Shown here one piece after another: positions 17,156 through 24,704 of a DNA stretch of 64,000 nt; positions within the stretch are counted from its first letter, which is position 1, and every line of letters begins with the position of its first letter. The position numbers and the translations under genes were made by a program. The stretch comes from Haladaptatus sp. R4 (GTDB lineage Archaea > Halobacteriota > Halobacteria > Halobacteriales > Haladaptataceae). Under the pieces are notes generated by a model. It was not told the DNA's origin. It worked only from the letters and a program-made list of their open reading frames with translations, and did not search any database. The stretch lies in contig NZ_LWHG01000028.1 of NCBI RefSeq assembly GCF_001625445.1, forward strand, positions 310,001 to 374,000. Direction: 5' to 3'.

Positions 17156-17341
17156 ATGTCGAACAACGAACCTTCTCCGGAAAAACGTATCGCCAACGGA
17201 CGGACCGTCTTTCGCGTCAACGGAATCGACGCCGACGACGTGACGACCGAACTGCTGGTCGAGATGCACGACCTCTTCGAACGGCACGATTTGCCGCTGC
17301 GCAGTATTTCGGTCGAGTGGGAGGTGACCCCGGATACGTAG
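17156..17341 (+). CDS. Small hypothetical protein (61 aa)
   Basis: Starts MSNNEPSPEKRI and shows a beta-strand then helix pattern (TVFRVNGIDADDV, TELLVEMHDLFERHDLPL, ISVEWEV). Codon use is typical of the GC-rich chromosome, which supports it as a real gene just outside the AT-rich island. The pattern resembles the small haloarchaeal proteins usually annotated as hypothetical (HalOD1-like length), but I cannot assign a family. Confidence 0.6.
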   Translation: MSNNEPSPEKRIANGRTVFRVNGIDADDVTTELLVEMHDLFERHDLPLRSISVEWEVTPDT

Positions 17342-17531
17342 CGGTCGCTTGGATTAGGTAGAATCGCGTTCGTTACTCACCACTCATTTTCGAGAATGCG
17401 AAATCGGCAGAGGTTTGATTGGTTTTCTATCTTCGCTACTGAGAAGACGACCCAGAAAGCCTTCGCCCGGCTCACGAAGAATTCGCACGAATCTTTCGAG
17501 GCGGTTCGACCGACCGCTGGTTCACGGTTTC

Positions 17532-17621
17532 ACCGGACTCCGTCCGGTTGACCGCCAAGCAACGCTTGGCAATTTCGCCGGATTTCGTCCGGCTGACTGC
17601 CGAGCTTTGCTCGGCAATTAC
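17532..17621 (+). repeat. Two tandem 45-bp units, each with two triloop hairpins, with covarying stems
   Basis: Unit A (17532-17576) has a stem ACCGGAC/GTCCGGT, then GCCAAGC-AAC-GCTTGGC. Unit B (17577-17621) has GCCGGAT/GTCCGGC, then GCCGAGC-TTT-GCTCGGC. The spacer TGAC is identical and the period is exactly 45 bp. Differences between the units fall in loops or occur as matched pairs in stems (A-T to G-C), which points to conserved secondary structure. Confidence 0.7.
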
Positions 17622-17633
17622 ACCGTTCACCCA

Positions 17634-17652
17634 GAGGTTTCCTCGAAACCTC
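17634..17652 (+). repeat. Third triloop hairpin next to the tandem units
   Basis: GAGGTTTC-CTC-GAAACCTC is a perfect 8-bp stem with a 3-nt loop, directly downstream of the two 45-bp units. Its geometry matches the four preceding hairpins. Confidence 0.6.
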
Positions 17653-17740
17653 GCTGGTCGAACGTCGATCGAAAACTATCGCTCACCGAGAAAATCCGAA
17701 CGGAAACGACTCGCCGCGGGCGCGAGGGGTAATTCTCAAA

Positions 17741-17749
17741 TCTTAAGAG
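17741..17749 (+). promoter_or_regulatory. TATA box of the 33-aa membrane protein gene
   Basis: TCTTAAGAG is centred 27 nt before the ATG at 17772, ideal spacing for a leaderless transcript. Confidence 0.5.
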
Positions 17750-17771
17750 ACAGGGACGACAACCGGCGAGT

Positions 17772-17873
17772 ATGATTCCACTCGAAGCGGTTCCCGCAAA
17801 CTCGGCAGGCATCGTCGTTCTCGTCGTCGGACTGGCAATCACGATTGCGTGGATCGCCTACTTCTACCGTTAG
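17772..17873 (+). CDS. Small single-span membrane protein (33 aa)
   Basis: A short reading frame starting MIPLEAVPANSAG, followed by one continuous hydrophobic helix (IVVLVVGLAITIAWIAYFY) and a final Arg. The TATA box at the leaderless distance and the clean single-span profile support it. Its stop codon interleaves with the stop of the convergent CinA-like gene (17870-17873). Function unknown; small proteins of this kind may be subunits or regulators of larger membrane complexes. Confidence 0.6.
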   Translation: MIPLEAVPANSAGIVVLVVGLAITIAWIAYFYR

Positions 17874-18571
17874 GCGTCCGTCTCGTCCGGCGCTTGGACT
17901 CGCTCGCGTAACCACTCGACTGCGTTTTGGACGGTCGCTTCGTCCGTCCCCTCGATTTTGACGCGCACGTAGTCGCCCGGATAGCTCCCGACTTTCACGT
18001 CGAACCGCTCGCGGAGTTCCCCGAATCGGTCGATGAGCGCGCTCTCGGGTTCGCCCGCCGCGACGGTGCCGGTGAAGTAGGGGTCGCCGTCGAACTCGTC
18101 GGCGATTCGCTCGAACATGGCGTGCATCTCGTCCGGCACGCCGGGCAGGACGTAGACGTCCTCTATCTCCGCGCCGGGAGCGACGCCGACTTCGTTCGGG
18201 AGCATGCGCGCCCCCTTGGGAAGGTGGGCCGTTCCGGTCGTCAGATCGGCGTGTGAGTAATCCGAGTGCTCCTCGATCCACTGGACGGCTTCCTCGTGTT
18301 CCTCGACGGGGACGCCGACGGCCGCCGCGATGCCCTCCATCGTCAGGTCGTCGTGGGTCGGCCCCAGTCCACCGGTGACGATCACGGCGTCGTACTCGGC
18401 GCGGGCCTCGTTCACGACGCGGGCGATGTCGGCCACGCGGTCGGGGATGACGAACACCCGTTCGACGGTCACGCCGCGCTCGGTCAGTTGCTCACCGATC
18501 CAGGCGGCGTTCGTGTTGACAGTGTCTCCGGAGAGGATTTCATCTCCGACGGTTACCAACGCAACTCGCAT
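17870..18571 (-). CDS. CinA/MoaB-type molybdopterin-binding-domain protein
   Basis: A 233-residue protein: the N-terminal MoCF-like domain of CinA without the C-terminal amidase domain. It starts MRVALVTVGDEILSGDTVNTN, with TGGLGPTHDDLTMEGIA and LPGVPDEMHAMFE as family signatures. Archaeal members are annotated competence/damage-inducible protein A or nicotinamide mononucleotide/ADP-ribose-related hydrolase homologues; the activity here is uncertain. It is the last gene of the leftward tfe operon, 35 nt after the lipoprotein gene. I rejected a much longer upstream start because it would run into that gene and adds non-family sequence. Confidence 0.88.
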   Translation of the reverse strand: MRVALVTVGDEILSGDTVNTNAAWIGEQLTERGVTVERVFVIPDRVADIARVVNEARAEYDAVIVTGGLGPTHDDLTMEGIAAAVGVPVEEHEEAVQWIEEHSDYSHADLTTGTAHLPKGARMLPNEVGVAPGAEIEDVYVLPGVPDEMHAMFERIADEFDGDPYFTGTVAAGEPESALIDRFGELRERFDVKVGSYPGDYVRVKIEGTDEATVQNAVEWLRERVQAPDETDA

Positions 18572-18606
18572 ACCCGAATCGTAGGCGGCGGTGAAGAAAA
18601 GTGCTC

Positions 18607-19374
18607 TTACATTCCGGGCGGCGGCCCGTCGCCCATATCGTCGTCGGAGATGTCCATGTTGAGGCCCATCTCCTCGCGTTCTCGTTCGAGTTGCCGAATC
18701 TGGTAGCGGTAGTAGGCCAGACCGGCGAGTCCGACGAGCAACGCCAGCGCGACGATTCCGGCGAATATCCACTTGTCCCGGACCAGGTAGTATCGCACCG
18801 AGATGCTGTCGGATTTCACGGGTTGGGACCAGACGATATGCTCGCGTCCGTCCTGCATGCTCGTCTCGTAGCTACCGGGGCGCACGTCGCTCAGCAGGAA
18901 CGTATCGACGCGCATGCCGCGCGGGATGGTCACTTCGTACGTTCGGTCTTCGAGGTAGGTCGGGACGTAGAACGTCTTCCCCTGTCTCGATACCGTGTAC
19001 GCGAGTTTTCCGGGGCCCTTGGGCGGTCGGATGATGGTCGAGGATTTGGTCTTGTGCACCGAAATCTGATCGGCACCGACGACGGTCCCGTTCGGATACT
19101 GAAACTGCACGCCCGAAATCTCGACGGGGGCTTCCTCGCCGAAGGATTCCTCCTGATGGATTTCGAGCGTGTCCTTCTTGTCGAGGTTGTAGACCGCTTG
19201 ATACTGCCCGCTCGTGACGTTGTAGGTCACGTCCTCCGATGTTTTCCAGTCGTACGTCGCGCTCTTGTTGAGTTGCTGCTGGCTGATGTCCCCTGGGCCG
19301 AACACGGAGGAACACCCGGCGCTGGCCGCGAGGAGGGCGAGCAGGGCGAACGCGAGAACGAACCGTTTTCTCAT
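18607..19374 (-). CDS. Haloarchaeal lipoprotein with C-terminal membrane helix (DUF5803-like)
   Basis: A 255-residue protein. It has a lipoprotein signal with lipobox LAASAGC (C21), an extracellular beta-rich domain (about 30-195), and then one transmembrane helix (WIFAGIVALALLVGLAGLAYY) with a short coiled, charged cytoplasmic tail (RQLEREREEM). The gene stop/start overlaps the preceding DUF2110 gene by 4 nt, so it is part of the tfe operon. The family assignment is from recollection of this operon context in haloarchaea. Function unknown. Confidence 0.75.
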   Translation of the reverse strand: MRKRFVLAFALLALLAASAGCSSVFGPGDISQQQLNKSATYDWKTSEDVTYNVTSGQYQAVYNLDKKDTLEIHQEESFGEEAPVEISGVQFQYPNGTVVGADQISVHKTKSSTIIRPPKGPGKLAYTVSRQGKTFYVPTYLEDRTYEVTIPRGMRVDTFLLSDVRPGSYETSMQDGREHIVWSQPVKSDSISVRYYLVRDKWIFAGIVALALLVGLAGLAYYRYQIRQLEREREEMGLNMDISDDDMGDGPPPGM

Positions 19375-20042
19375 GGAATTACACAGCGGATTTCGGCCGG
19401 GATGTAGCCGCCGATGCTGGCGAGCAGTCCCGGCGGGTCGGTGTTTTCCGTACAGATAATGCTCTGTTCCAACACGCCGAGTCGTTCGACGGTGACGATG
19501 TCGTGGGCGTGGCCCGCACGGTTGACCGTCGCTCGAACTTCGCCGCGTGTCGCGCTGTTGACGTTCACCCGTCCGGTGCCACGCGACCAGTCGAACAGGC
19601 GGTCACGCTCGGCGTCTGAGAGGCGTGACGTGCCGTCCTCCGCGTAGACGAATCCCATCGGCATGTGCTGAACGAGGCCGAACCGTTCGATCACCTGCTC
19701 GGGTTTGCCGGGACCGAGTCCGAGTTCGGACGCCGGAATCCGAACGTCCTGTCCGGCGTCGAGGACGAACCCGTCGTCGTCCCACGATTCGAGCGTGCCG
19801 ACGTACGTTTCGCCGTCGCGCAGGTTGGGCGTGATTTCGCCCCACTCCTCGCCGAGGATGTTCCGGGCGACGACTTCGTCCTCGCCCTCCACGGTAACCG
19901 AGACGAAATCGTCGTGCCTGACGCCGATGTCGAACTCCACGTCGAGGTCGCCGAGTGCGTTTCCGACCAGCGATTCGAGACCGTCCAGCGCGCGGTGCTT
20001 TGCGTCGCCGGTAACGTACACTTTTGTTGCGAGAACGACCAT
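19371..20042 (-). CDS. DUF2110 family protein
   Basis: A 223-residue acidic protein starting MVVLATKVYVTGDA. Its internal segment GTLESWDDDGFVLDAG resembles an S1-like/OB strand pattern, and the C-terminal part ends in a hydrophobic EIRCVIP. DUF2110 proteins are found in archaea, regularly next to tfe. The start overlaps the tfe stop by one base (TAATG), indicating coupled translation. A role linked to transcription or RNA is suggested by context only. The longer upstream start lies inside tfe and was rejected. Confidence 0.82.
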   Translation of the reverse strand: MVVLATKVYVTGDAKHRALDGLESLVGNALGDLDVEFDIGVRHDDFVSVTVEGEDEVVARNILGEEWGEITPNLRDGETYVGTLESWDDDGFVLDAGQDVRIPASELGLGPGKPEQVIERFGLVQHMPMGFVYAEDGTSRLSDAERDRLFDWSRGTGRVNVNSATRGEVRATVNRAGHAHDIVTVERLGVLEQSIICTENTDPPGLLASIGGYIPAEIRCVIP

Positions 20043-20569
20043 TATGCACCGAGTGTTTCGACGTTGAGTACGTCTTCGAGGTTGTGGATTCGCTCCTCCA
20101 TCGAGTCGACGAGCATCGAGTTCTCCATGGATTCGAGCGGCGACCCACATTCGGGACATTCGAAACCGAAGTCCATCGCCTCGCCGAATTCGAAGCGAAG
20201 CGAGCAGATTTCACAGAGATAGAACTCGTGGGTGCGCTCGTACTCCTGGCGCTGTTTCAGCGCGTCGAGCAGGCGGTACATCTCCTCTTCGAGGTTCTCC
20301 GGGATCTTGTCGTACTCGAACGTCCAGAGGTAGGTGAGCCATCCCGAATCCTCGTCGCGGAGGCGTCGGTAGGTCGCCAAGTCGTTCTCGTAGAGGATGA
20401 ACAGCGCACGTCGAACGTCGTTGAGTTCGAGGTCGAGTTCCTCCGCGAGTTCCTCGTCGGTCACCTCACCGTCCGGCGGCGCGGCCGCGACGGGCATTCC
20501 TTTCGGTCCGACCAGTTCGTGAAGATATTTCTGAATCACCGGGTCGCTCAGTAAGTCCTCGAAAGCCAT
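20042..20569 (-). CDS. tfe: Transcription initiation factor E subunit alpha (TFE)
   Basis: A 175-residue protein. The N-terminal extended winged helix is visible (VTDEELAEELDLELNDVRRALFILYENDLATYRR) and the C-terminal zinc ribbon has four cysteines (YLCEICSLRF and FECPECGSPL). TFE stabilises open complexes of archaeal RNA polymerase with TBP/TFB. First gene of the leftward operon tfe-DUF2110-lipoprotein-cinA. A TATA box (minus-strand GTTTTAAAC, 20597-20605) lies about 30 nt before the ATG. Confidence 0.96.
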   Translation of the reverse strand: MAFEDLLSDPVIQKYLHELVGPKGMPVAAAPPDGEVTDEELAEELDLELNDVRRALFILYENDLATYRRLRDEDSGWLTYLWTFEYDKIPENLEEEMYRLLDALKQRQEYERTHEFYLCEICSLRFEFGEAMDFGFECPECGSPLESMENSMLVDSMEERIHNLEDVLNVETLGA

Positions 20570-20831
20570 TGATACGTTATACCGGGTTGTTCATCTGTTT
20601 AAAACCATCGGGAGAGGGTTGCGGGGTTGCGTTGACATCATCATCTCGACAGCCGAAATCGGGACCCGAATGTTCGTCCGCTCGAACGTAATTCACAGAT
20701 CGAAAGATATGTGTCCCTATTGTTGCGACGAATTGAAACCCGCGTACGGTATCGATTTTACATCGGTAGAGAACGTTCAACATCGACCAAAACCACAAGA
20801 AACTTAACCTATCAGTGTTCTGAGTGGGACG

Positions 20832-21152
20832 ATGCAAGTCGGGATAGACCCTCAACAACTCGGACTCCAACTGGGAAGCGGTGCCGTCATCGGCGGCGTC
20901 ATCGGGTTCGCCGCGAAGAAAGTCGCGAAGCTCGTCGCGGTCATCATCGGCCTCGAACTCGCCCTGTTCAAATTCCTCGAATCGCGCGGTATACTCTCGG
21001 TTGACTGGAACAAACTCTCCGCAGGAGTAGTGAAAACCGGTCAGGCCGCCGGAAGTAGTCAGCCTCCCTCGTGGGTGACGACCCTCCTCTCGACGCTCTC
21101 GGTTAGCGCCGGGTTCGTCGGCGGGTTCATGGTCGGGTTCCGCAAAGGGTAA
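20832..21152 (+). CDS. FUN14-domain membrane protein
   Basis: A 106-residue protein with two glycine-rich hydrophobic segments (GAVIGGVIGFAAKKVAKLVAV followed by the C-terminal VSAGFVGGFMVGFRKG) and a central charged linker, the plan of the archaeal FUN14 family (PF04930). A TATA-like CTTAACC lies about 25 nt before the ATG. Function unknown in archaea; the eukaryotic relative FUNDC1 is a mitochondrial outer-membrane protein. Confidence 0.8.
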   Translation: MQVGIDPQQLGLQLGSGAVIGGVIGFAAKKVAKLVAVIIGLELALFKFLESRGILSVDWNKLSAGVVKTGQAAGSSQPPSWVTTLLSTLSVSAGFVGGFMVGFRKG

Positions 21153-21155
21153 TCC

Positions 21156-21656
21156 CTACCACTCCTGACTGTCGCCGCGCCTGTATCGCTCCCGCAATCG
21201 ATAGCCGGTTACGTCGCCCGACTCCGACAGCGCGATAGCGTACTGTCCGAGGATGTCCTGGGTGTCCGGAACTGCGCTCCGTTCTACCATTTCGACGACG
21301 ACCTGCCAGCCGTCGTCGTCCTCGGTTATCTCGATGATGCCGTCGAGCGGATGCCCGACCAAATCGTTGGCGACGTCCTCTACCGTCTTCCGGACGGCCA
21401 TCACGTCGAACTCGCCGTCCCCGCTTTCGTCCGATTCGTCGCTCTCCGAGCTATCCTCCGCTTCCTCCTCGTCCGGGGAATTATCGCTCACGTCTTCGTC
21501 CTCGTCTCCGTTTTCGGACCCGGCTTCTTCCTCGTTTTGGCCGTCTATCGTCTCGTCGTCCGAATCGTGTTGATAACAAAAACCGTCGTCCTGTGCCGGA
21601 CGGGTGCACCGCTCGCCGTCGTCGGTGAGCGCCCGACATTGGTCTGCTTCGGACAT
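21156..21656 (-). CDS. gvpO: Gas vesicle protein GvpO with N-terminal Cys-His zinc-binding-like head (GvpO1)
   Basis: A 166-residue protein. Residues about 5-30 contain [11 protein letters not shown] and GFCYQH, a C-x9-C-x9-C-x2-H pattern like small DUF5763-type zinc motifs. Residues 32-85 are a very acidic linker. Residues about 85-166 are a clear GvpO domain ([41 protein letters not shown]). GvpO is essential for vesicle formation in Halobacterium. It lies 17 bp downstream of gvpA in the same operon. The zinc-like head is not part of the GvpO I know from Halobacterium. Confidence 0.87.
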   Translation of the reverse strand: MSEADQCRALTDDGERCTRPAQDDGFCYQHDSDDETIDGQNEEEAGSENGDEDEDVSDNSPDEEEAEDSSESDESDESGDGEFDVMAVRKTVEDVANDLVGHPLDGIIEITEDDDGWQVVVEMVERSAVPDTQDILGQYAIALSESGDVTGYRLRERYRRGDSQEW

Positions 21657-21673
21657 CGTTCGTCACACTGTGC

Positions 21674-21937
21674 TTACGACGAACTGGCCTCGGGGGACGC
21701 GACTTCGACCTGTTCGAAGTCCACCTCGTCCTCCGAGGATGCTCGTTCTAACTTCGCCATCTCCTTTGCGTAGTGGAGGAACGTGTCGACCGATGCGACG
21801 ACGACACGCGCCTCGACGGTCAGTACTTCGATACCGACCACGGAGATACGCGCCCACACGTCGATAACGACGCCTTTGTCGAGAATGCGGTCGAGAACGT
21901 CCGCGAGACTCGAAGAGTTCGGGTTTGCTTCTACCAT
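21674..21937 (-). CDS. gvpA: Gas vesicle major structural protein GvpA
   Basis: An 87-residue protein with the near-invariant GvpA core: [40 protein letters not shown] and [16 protein letters not shown]. It polymerises into the ribbed shell that excludes water and encloses gas. The C-terminal tail is slightly longer than in Halobacterium GvpA (about 76 aa) and is acidic and Ser-rich. The promoter is on the minus strand at 21985-21994. It is divergent from the main assembly operon. Confidence 0.97.
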   Translation of the reverse strand: MVEANPNSSSLADVLDRILDKGVVIDVWARISVVGIEVLTVEARVVVASVDTFLHYAKEMAKLERASSEDEVDFEQVEVASPEASSS

Positions 21938-21984
21938 AGTTGATCACGGGAACCGAATCCCTACGGTGGAAACTCCAGGCGAAC

Positions 21985-22026
21985 GCTATTTTAGGATTCG
22001 GGCCGAGCCTGCAAGTTACTTTTAAG
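21985..22026. promoter_or_regulatory. Divergent gvp promoters: TATA of gvpA (-) and TATA of the gvpO2 operon (+)
   Basis: A minus-strand TATA-like CCTAAAATAG at 21985-21994 is about 50 nt before gvpA. A plus-strand TACTTTTAAGC-type element at 22016-22026 precedes the rightward operon. The two cores are only about 22 bp apart, like the divergent gvpA/gvpD promoters of other haloarchaea. No gvpD or gvpE regulator gene is present in the window. Confidence 0.55.
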
Positions 22027-22127
22027 CAGGTTCGTTTCTGCTACCGATTTCGGTTACGAAGCCGTACGCACTCGTTACGGGCGCATGAGTTATGCAACTC
22101 GATGACGACACGTTTGGGGAGGGAACG

Positions 22128-22571
22128 ATGACCGAACGAACGAGCGACTCCGAAAGTGGCGAGTTCGACGACGTGCTCACTCGACTGTCCGAAGCCGTCG
22201 GCAATGATGGTTCGTCGGAGCGCACCGAAGCGAACGAGTCCGACGAGATCGGAGAGATCAGTGAAATCGTCGAAAGCGACGACGAAATCGGCCTGTACGA
22301 AGCGCGGGACGTTGGTCGTGCCATCGCGAGCGACCTCATCGGGTCGCCGCTCGACGGTATCATCGAAGTGGGGGAGCGAGATGACGACGGTTGGCGAGTC
22401 GTTGCGGAGGTGGTCGAACGAAACTCGATTCCGGACACCCAAGACGTTCTCGGACGGTACGTCATCAGTCTCGGACCGAGCGGCACCGTCCAGGGGTACG
22501 GGCGGGCGGGACGGTATCGTCGCGGCGATACCGGCACGCAGACGGAAATCTTCGAAGCCGAGGAACGCTAA
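22128..22571 (+). CDS. gvpO: Second gas vesicle protein GvpO paralogue (GvpO2)
   Basis: A 147-residue protein from the ATG at 22128, chosen because a Shine-Dalgarno-like GGGGAGGG lies 5 nt upstream; an in-frame ATG at 22092 would add 12 residues. After an acidic N-terminal 60 residues the GvpO domain follows: IGSPLDGIIEVGERDDDGW, EVVERNSIPDTQDVLG and GRYRRGD. It is clearly paralogous to GvpO1, but lacks the Cys-His head and leads the opposite, assembly-gene operon, the place where gvpD stands in Halobacterium and Haloferax. Confidence 0.87.
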   Translation: MTERTSDSESGEFDDVLTRLSEAVGNDGSSERTEANESDEIGEISEIVESDDEIGLYEARDVGRAIASDLIGSPLDGIIEVGERDDDGWRVVAEVVERNSIPDTQDVLGRYVISLGPSGTVQGYGRAGRYRRGDTGTQTEIFEAEER

Positions 22572-22583
22572 CGCCGACGCCGA

Positions 22584-23252
22584 ATGGGGGACATCATGAC
22601 TGAAGAAAACACGGTACGAAAGCTAGTCGAAGGGGACATGGGGAAGGAACTGAACGCGGAACGAGTCGTGAACGCACTCACCGAGATGGAGGGCGAGGAC
22701 GGCCGAGCTATCGGTCGGGACCTCGGACGGGTCGTCGGCTGTGGGCTGGGGATGCTCGTCGGGCGAAGGGTCGGGGCGTCGCTCGGTGACCGCCTCGAAC
22801 ATCGACTGGAGGCCCCGGAGGCGTCCGAGGAGGAATCGGAAGCGGAGCCCACACGGGAACAACTCGTCCTCCAGCGAGTCCAAGAGGTTCTGGAGGTGAG
22901 CAAGGAGGAAGCCCAAGAGATACTCGCCACCGCGAGCAGCCTCGGCATGGAGAGTGCGGACGGTGAAGGCGAGTCCACGGAAGACGAGAGACAGGCGGAA
23001 ACGGCCGACGATGAGGCCGAAGCCGACGAGGCCGATAGATCCGAGGAAGACGAATCGAAGGAGAGCCAGTCGAAAGACGAATCGGGTGAGCAAGAAGTGA
23101 CGGACGACTCCGGCGACGAAAACGAAGCCGAAGACGACTCCGATGAAGAAGCTGAGCCGTCGGTCGAACTCGACCAACTCTCGAACGACGACCTTCAGAT
23201 GTTGGCGAACGACCTGATGGACGAACTCGACCGTCGGAAGGCCGCCCAGTGA
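22584..23252 (+). CDS. Unrecognised acidic protein with glycine-zipper segment in the gas vesicle cluster
   Basis: A 222-residue protein, 12 bp after gvpO2. Residues about 42-75 form a glycine-zipper-like, membrane-compatible segment with GxxxG spacing (AIGRDLGRVVGCGLGMLVG followed by RRVGASLG). A helical, Gln/Glu-rich region comes next, then about 80 residues almost entirely of D, E, S and A, and a C-terminal helix (LSNDDLQMLANDLMDELD). It matches none of the standard Gvp families. An in-frame ATG at 22596 is an alternative start. Position suggests a vesicle-related or membrane-docking role. Confidence 0.65.
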   Translation: MGDIMTEENTVRKLVEGDMGKELNAERVVNALTEMEGEDGRAIGRDLGRVVGCGLGMLVGRRVGASLGDRLEHRLEAPEASEEESEAEPTREQLVLQRVQEVLEVSKEEAQEILATASSLGMESADGEGESTEDERQAETADDEAEADEADRSEEDESKESQSKDESGEQEVTDDSGDENEAEDDSDEEAEPSVELDQLSNDDLQMLANDLMDELDRRKAAQ

Positions 23253-23347
23253 GCCATCGACGTTCGTTATCTCCAGCAGTCGGCGAGCGGGTGGAAAATG
23301 CACGAGACGCCACAATGCGGTGCGTGCTTGCATTCTCCGCCACACGA

Positions 23348-23356
23348 CTTATTAAG
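23348..23356 (+). promoter_or_regulatory. Internal TATA-like element before gvpF
   Basis: CTTATTAAG lies about 50 nt upstream of the gvpF ATG, in the only sizeable gap (152 bp) of the rightward gvp operon. It could start a separate gvpF-M transcript. Confidence 0.45.
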
Positions 23357-23404
23357 GCACGTCTCGTCGGTTTCCAGTCGTAGGAGCACCGTCTCCATGA
23401 AACG

Positions 23405-24031
23405 ATGAGTTCGAACCGATACGTCTACGGGGTCGTCGAGAAAAACGATTTCGAGTTCGACACTGACGCTGTCGCCGGTGGTGACCGAGTGTACACGGTA
23501 ACGTACCGGACGCTCTCGGCCGTCGTCTCGGACATCGACACGACCGAACCCGAACGAACCGACGAGGATAGCAAACGCCACGACGAGGTACTCCGCGAGG
23601 TACTCGAACGCGACGACGTGGACGCAGTCGTGCCGATGCAGTTCGGCATGGCGTTCAAGGATAACCGCACGCTGAAGTCCGTCCTCCGTGGTGCACGGAG
23701 AGCGTTCACGAAGGCGCTCAACGAGGTCGATGGGCACGTCGAACTCGGCGTCAAAATCGTGGTCGGGGAGGATGACGAGGTGGACCGCGAGGCGATCCGG
23801 GAGGACGTCGGCGAACGACTGTCCGACATCGCCGAGAGCGAGACCGAGGACGACCTGTTCAGCGACAGGCTCGCCCTCAACCGCTCGTATCTCGTGCCGA
23901 CCGACGACCGCGAGGCGTTCGCCGAAGAAGTCGGCGAGCTACGCGAGGAGTACGACGAGTTGACCGTCCAGTACACGGGGCCGTGGGCACCGTACAACTT
24001 CGTAGACATCCACATCGGAGCACAGGGATGA
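23405..24031 (+). CDS. gvpF: Gas vesicle protein GvpF (GvpF/GvpL family)
   Basis: A 208-residue protein. It begins RYVYGVVEKNDF, has VVPMQFGMAFKDN in the middle and ends in the family signature TGPWAPYNFVDIHI. GvpF contacts GvpA monomers and is thought to keep them soluble and deliver them to the growing vesicle. Its stop overlaps the gvpG start (ATGA). Confidence 0.95.
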   Translation: MSSNRYVYGVVEKNDFEFDTDAVAGGDRVYTVTYRTLSAVVSDIDTTEPERTDEDSKRHDEVLREVLERDDVDAVVPMQFGMAFKDNRTLKSVLRGARRAFTKALNEVDGHVELGVKIVVGEDDEVDREAIREDVGERLSDIAESETEDDLFSDRLALNRSYLVPTDDREAFAEEVGELREEYDELTVQYTGPWAPYNFVDIHIGAQG

Positions 24032-24282
24032 TCGTCGTCGACGACCTGTTGTTCAGACCGTTGGTGTCGATGGTGGACGTTCTCCACTCGCTGGCGGTCG
24101 ACGAGATGTACGACATCGCGGGCATACAGGACGAACTCAAGGAGACGCACATGCTGTACGATCTGGGCGAGTTGTCCGACGAGGAGTACGCGCAACGAAA
24201 AGCCGACCTCGAAGCGCGACTCGACGCTGCGGAAACGGCCCACGAACGGCTGCGAAACGGGAAAGTCGAGGTGAAACGATAA
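24028..24282 (+). CDS. gvpG: Gas vesicle protein GvpG
   Basis: An 84-residue protein, hydrophobic at the start (IVVDDLLFRPLVSMVDVLHSL) and then a charged amphipathic helix (LSDEEYAQRKADLEARLDAAE). This is the usual GvpG plan, and GvpG is an essential accessory protein. It overlaps gvpF by 4 nt and the gvpH start by 1 nt. Confidence 0.92.
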   Translation: MIVVDDLLFRPLVSMVDVLHSLAVDEMYDIAGIQDELKETHMLYDLGELSDEEYAQRKADLEARLDAAETAHERLRNGKVEVKR

Positions 24283-24704
24283 TGGGAATCATCGAACGGT
24301 TGGTCAGATTGGCGAACGAACTCTCGGACGACGAGAAACGAACGTACGCTGGCGAACACGGTAGCTCGGGGGGACGAATCAACTACGGGATTTCGTTCGA
24401 CTCCGTCACGTCGGGTCAGCCCCGAAAGCAGCGGAGTCAGCCCCGGACACAACCGCAGCAACGATATCTAACGAACACGCGGGAGGAGGACGGCGAACTC
24501 GTCGTCACCATGGACGTCCCCGGCGTTCCGAAGGACGACCTCGGGGTCACGTTCGACGGCGAGACGAACGTGATCGAGATCCGGGACGACGAGCAGCCGA
24601 TCAAGCGATTCGGCATCGAATGGGACGATGCGGAGATCAGGAACGCATCGTACAACAACTACATCCTCGAACTGCGGATCGGACGGGAGTCACCCGATGG
24701 CTAA
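24282..24704 (+). CDS. gvpH: Gas vesicle protein GvpH (Hsp20-like)
   Basis: A 140-residue protein. The N-terminus MGIIERLVRLANELSDDE precedes a low-complexity Gln/Arg/Pro linker and an alpha-crystallin-like domain (LVVTMDVPGVPKDDLGV, FGIEWDDAEI, YILELRIGR). GvpH is a small-heat-shock-like chaperone and is dispensable for vesicle formation in Halobacterium. It overlaps the next gene by 8 nt. Confidence 0.9.
   Translation: MGIIERLVRLANELSDDEKRTYAGEHGSSGGRINYGISFDSVTSGQPRKQRSQPRTQPQQRYLTNTREEDGELVVTMDVPGVPKDDLGVTFDGETNVIEIRDDEQPIKRFGIEWDDAEIRNASYNNYILELRIGRESPDG

Noticed and set aside
16979-17287. 102-codon minus-strand frame in the island's right border
   Set aside because: It is antisense to the 61-aa gene at 17156, with no promoter or recognisable domain.
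17526-17652. Tandem hairpins considered as a CRISPR array or insertion-sequence end
   Set aside because: There are only two 45-bp units with no unique spacers, and there is no transposase or terminal inverted repeat nearby.
20709-20807. Short frame beginning MCPYCCDELKP before the FUN14 gene
   Set aside because: The CPYC pair looks like half a zinc ribbon, but there is no second Cys pair, promoter or ribosome-binding site; probably chance.
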